Source of the DNA: Pseudomonadota bacterium | Lineage (GTDB): Bacteria; Pseudomonadota; Alphaproteobacteria; Rhizobiales; Xanthobacteraceae | Reading direction: 5' to 3' | NCBI GenBank assembly: GCA_023433965.1 | Contig: JAEYTQ010000483.1 | Span: 1-5,377, forward strand | Length of the DNA stretch: 5,377 bases | In this document: positions 4,649-5,377 of the stretch, piece by piece | Layout of the letters: every line of letters starts with the position of its first letter | Position numbering within the stretch: the first letter of the stretch is position 1 | Translations under genes and position numbers: made by a program | The notes under the pieces: generated by a model | The model's database searches: none | What the model saw: only the letters and a program-made list of their open reading frames with translations | What the model was told of the DNA's origin: nothing

Positions 4649-5377
4649 ATGACGGACGTTCTGATCTCTGCCAGCGAACTTGCCGATCTCTTGAAGCTCG
4701 AACCGTGTGTCGTGATCGACACCCGCAATCCCGACGCCTACGCCGCCGGGCACCTGCCCAATGCCGTGAACGTGCACGAGATCTTCACGTTCCTCGCGAC
4801 CTCGACACCGGAAGGAATCAGCGAGCTCAAGACCAAATTCGCCGACGCGTTCGGCACCGCCGGCCTTTCCGGCAAGGAAACGGCCGTGGTCTACGAGCAG
4901 TCGATGAATTCGGGCTTCGGCCAGTCCTGCCGCGGCTATTACTTGCTCACCATGCTCGGCTATCCCAAGGTGAAGGTGTTGCATGGCGGCTTCGACGCCT
5001 GGGCGGCTGCGGGTCTGCCCGTTACCAAGGACGTTCCGACGCCAGTGAAGGCCTCGTTCCCGATCGTGCCGGAAGCGGGCGAGATCCTGATCGATGCCAA
5101 GACCATGCTCGCCGCGGTCGGCAAGCCCGGCATCGCCATCCTCGACGTACGCGACGTCGACGAGTGGATCGGCGACAGCTCGTCCCCCTACGGCAAGGAT
5201 TTCTGCCCGCGCAAGGGCCGCATCCCCGGTGCTGTCTGGCTGGAATGGTACCGCATGATGAAGCCGACCGCCGATGGCCCGCGCTTCAAGTCCAAGGACG
5301 AGATCCTGGCCGAATGCGCCACGGTCGGCATCTCGCCGACGACGCCGGTCTATCTCTACTGCTTCAAGGGCGCGCGT
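4649..5377 (+). CDS. Two-domain rhodanese-type sulfurtransferase, C-terminus beyond window
   Basis: The first 243 residues are present with no stop. The enzyme family moves sulfane sulfur from thiosulfate or 3-mercaptopyruvate to a thiol or cyanide acceptor. The N-terminal, normally inactive domain (about 5-125) has VVIDTRNPDAYAAGHLPNA and ends with VLHGGFDAWAAAGLP; it carries a Cys94 in FGQSCRG. The C-terminal domain starts near residue 145, has ILDVRDVDEWIG and the RKGRIPGAVW motif, and reaches the active-site loop YCFKGAR at the very edge. Cys238 should carry the persulfide. Lys two residues after this Cys resembles the CRKG loop of thiosulfate sulfurtransferases more than the CGSG loop of mercaptopyruvate enzymes, which hints at thiosulfate as donor. 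GGAGAGG sits 6 bases before the ATG. Roughly 40 residues are probably missing. I see no signal peptide, so it is likely cytoplasmic. Confidence 0.9.
   Translation, partial: MTDVLISASELADLLKLEPCVVIDTRNPDAYAAGHLPNAVNVHEIFTFLATSTPEGISELKTKFADAFGTAGLSGKETAVVYEQSMNSGFGQSCRGYYLLTMLGYPKVKVLHGGFDAWAAAGLPVTKDVPTPVKASFPIVPEAGEILIDAKTMLAAVGKPGIAILDVRDVDEWIGDSSSPYGKDFCPRKGRIPGAVWLEWYRMMKPTADGPRFKSKDEILAECATVGISPTTPVYLYCFKGAR

Noticed and set aside
3478..4728. 416-codon open frame antisense to the flavoprotein gene
   Set aside because: It has no recognisable domain and a low-complexity Arg/Ala/Glu/His-rich translation typical of the antisense of GC-rich genes. The plus-strand gene has clear family motifs and a ribosome binding site.

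Overview
This window most likely comes from a high-GC alphaproteobacterium, probably Bradyrhizobium or a close relative. That is an inference from three things: GC-rich codon use, the types of protein encoded, and a short palindromic intergenic repeat with a 'TTTGCGCCTTTGCC…CCCTACG' core of a kind I associate with Bradyrhizobium genomes. No search was run. The window holds four complete genes and one gene cut by the right edge. There are no RNA genes, CRISPR arrays or insertion sequences that I can see.

Left part (1-1988). A complete, probably exported metal-dependent amidohydrolase of the YtcJ/amidohydrolase-3 type runs on the minus strand (86-1789). Just beyond its 3' end, at the left window edge, is a 34-base remnant of a second copy of the same gene. 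It matches codons 447-457 of the intact gene, and all three differences fall at third codon positions. This remnant runs directly into a copy of the intergenic repeat. The same repeat recurs, in the same orientation, upstream of the intact gene as part of a larger imperfect inverted repeat (1890-1980). The amidohydrolase is therefore bracketed by direct repeat copies and sits next to a broken paralogue, which suggests repeat-assisted duplication and loss.

Right part (1989-5377). A TetR/AcrR-type regulator on the minus strand is divergent from a plus-strand gene series: an OsmC-like protein, an acyl-CoA-dehydrogenase-fold flavoprotein and a two-domain rhodanese sulfurtransferase cut by the window edge. 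Gaps inside the series are only 33 and 52 bases, and each gene has its own Shine-Dalgarno sequence, so it is very probably one transcript. A 21-base near-perfect palindrome directly upstream of the TetR start codon is a candidate operator.

The OsmC and sulfurtransferase genes both point to thiol or sulfane-sulfur chemistry. The flavoprotein lacks a glutamate at either of the usual acyl-CoA dehydrogenase catalytic-base positions, so it may instead be a monooxygenase-like member of that fold, as DszC and SfnB are. A working hypothesis is a TetR-controlled module that oxidises or detoxifies an organosulfur or electrophilic compound and handles the released sulfur. The substrate cannot be read from the sequence.
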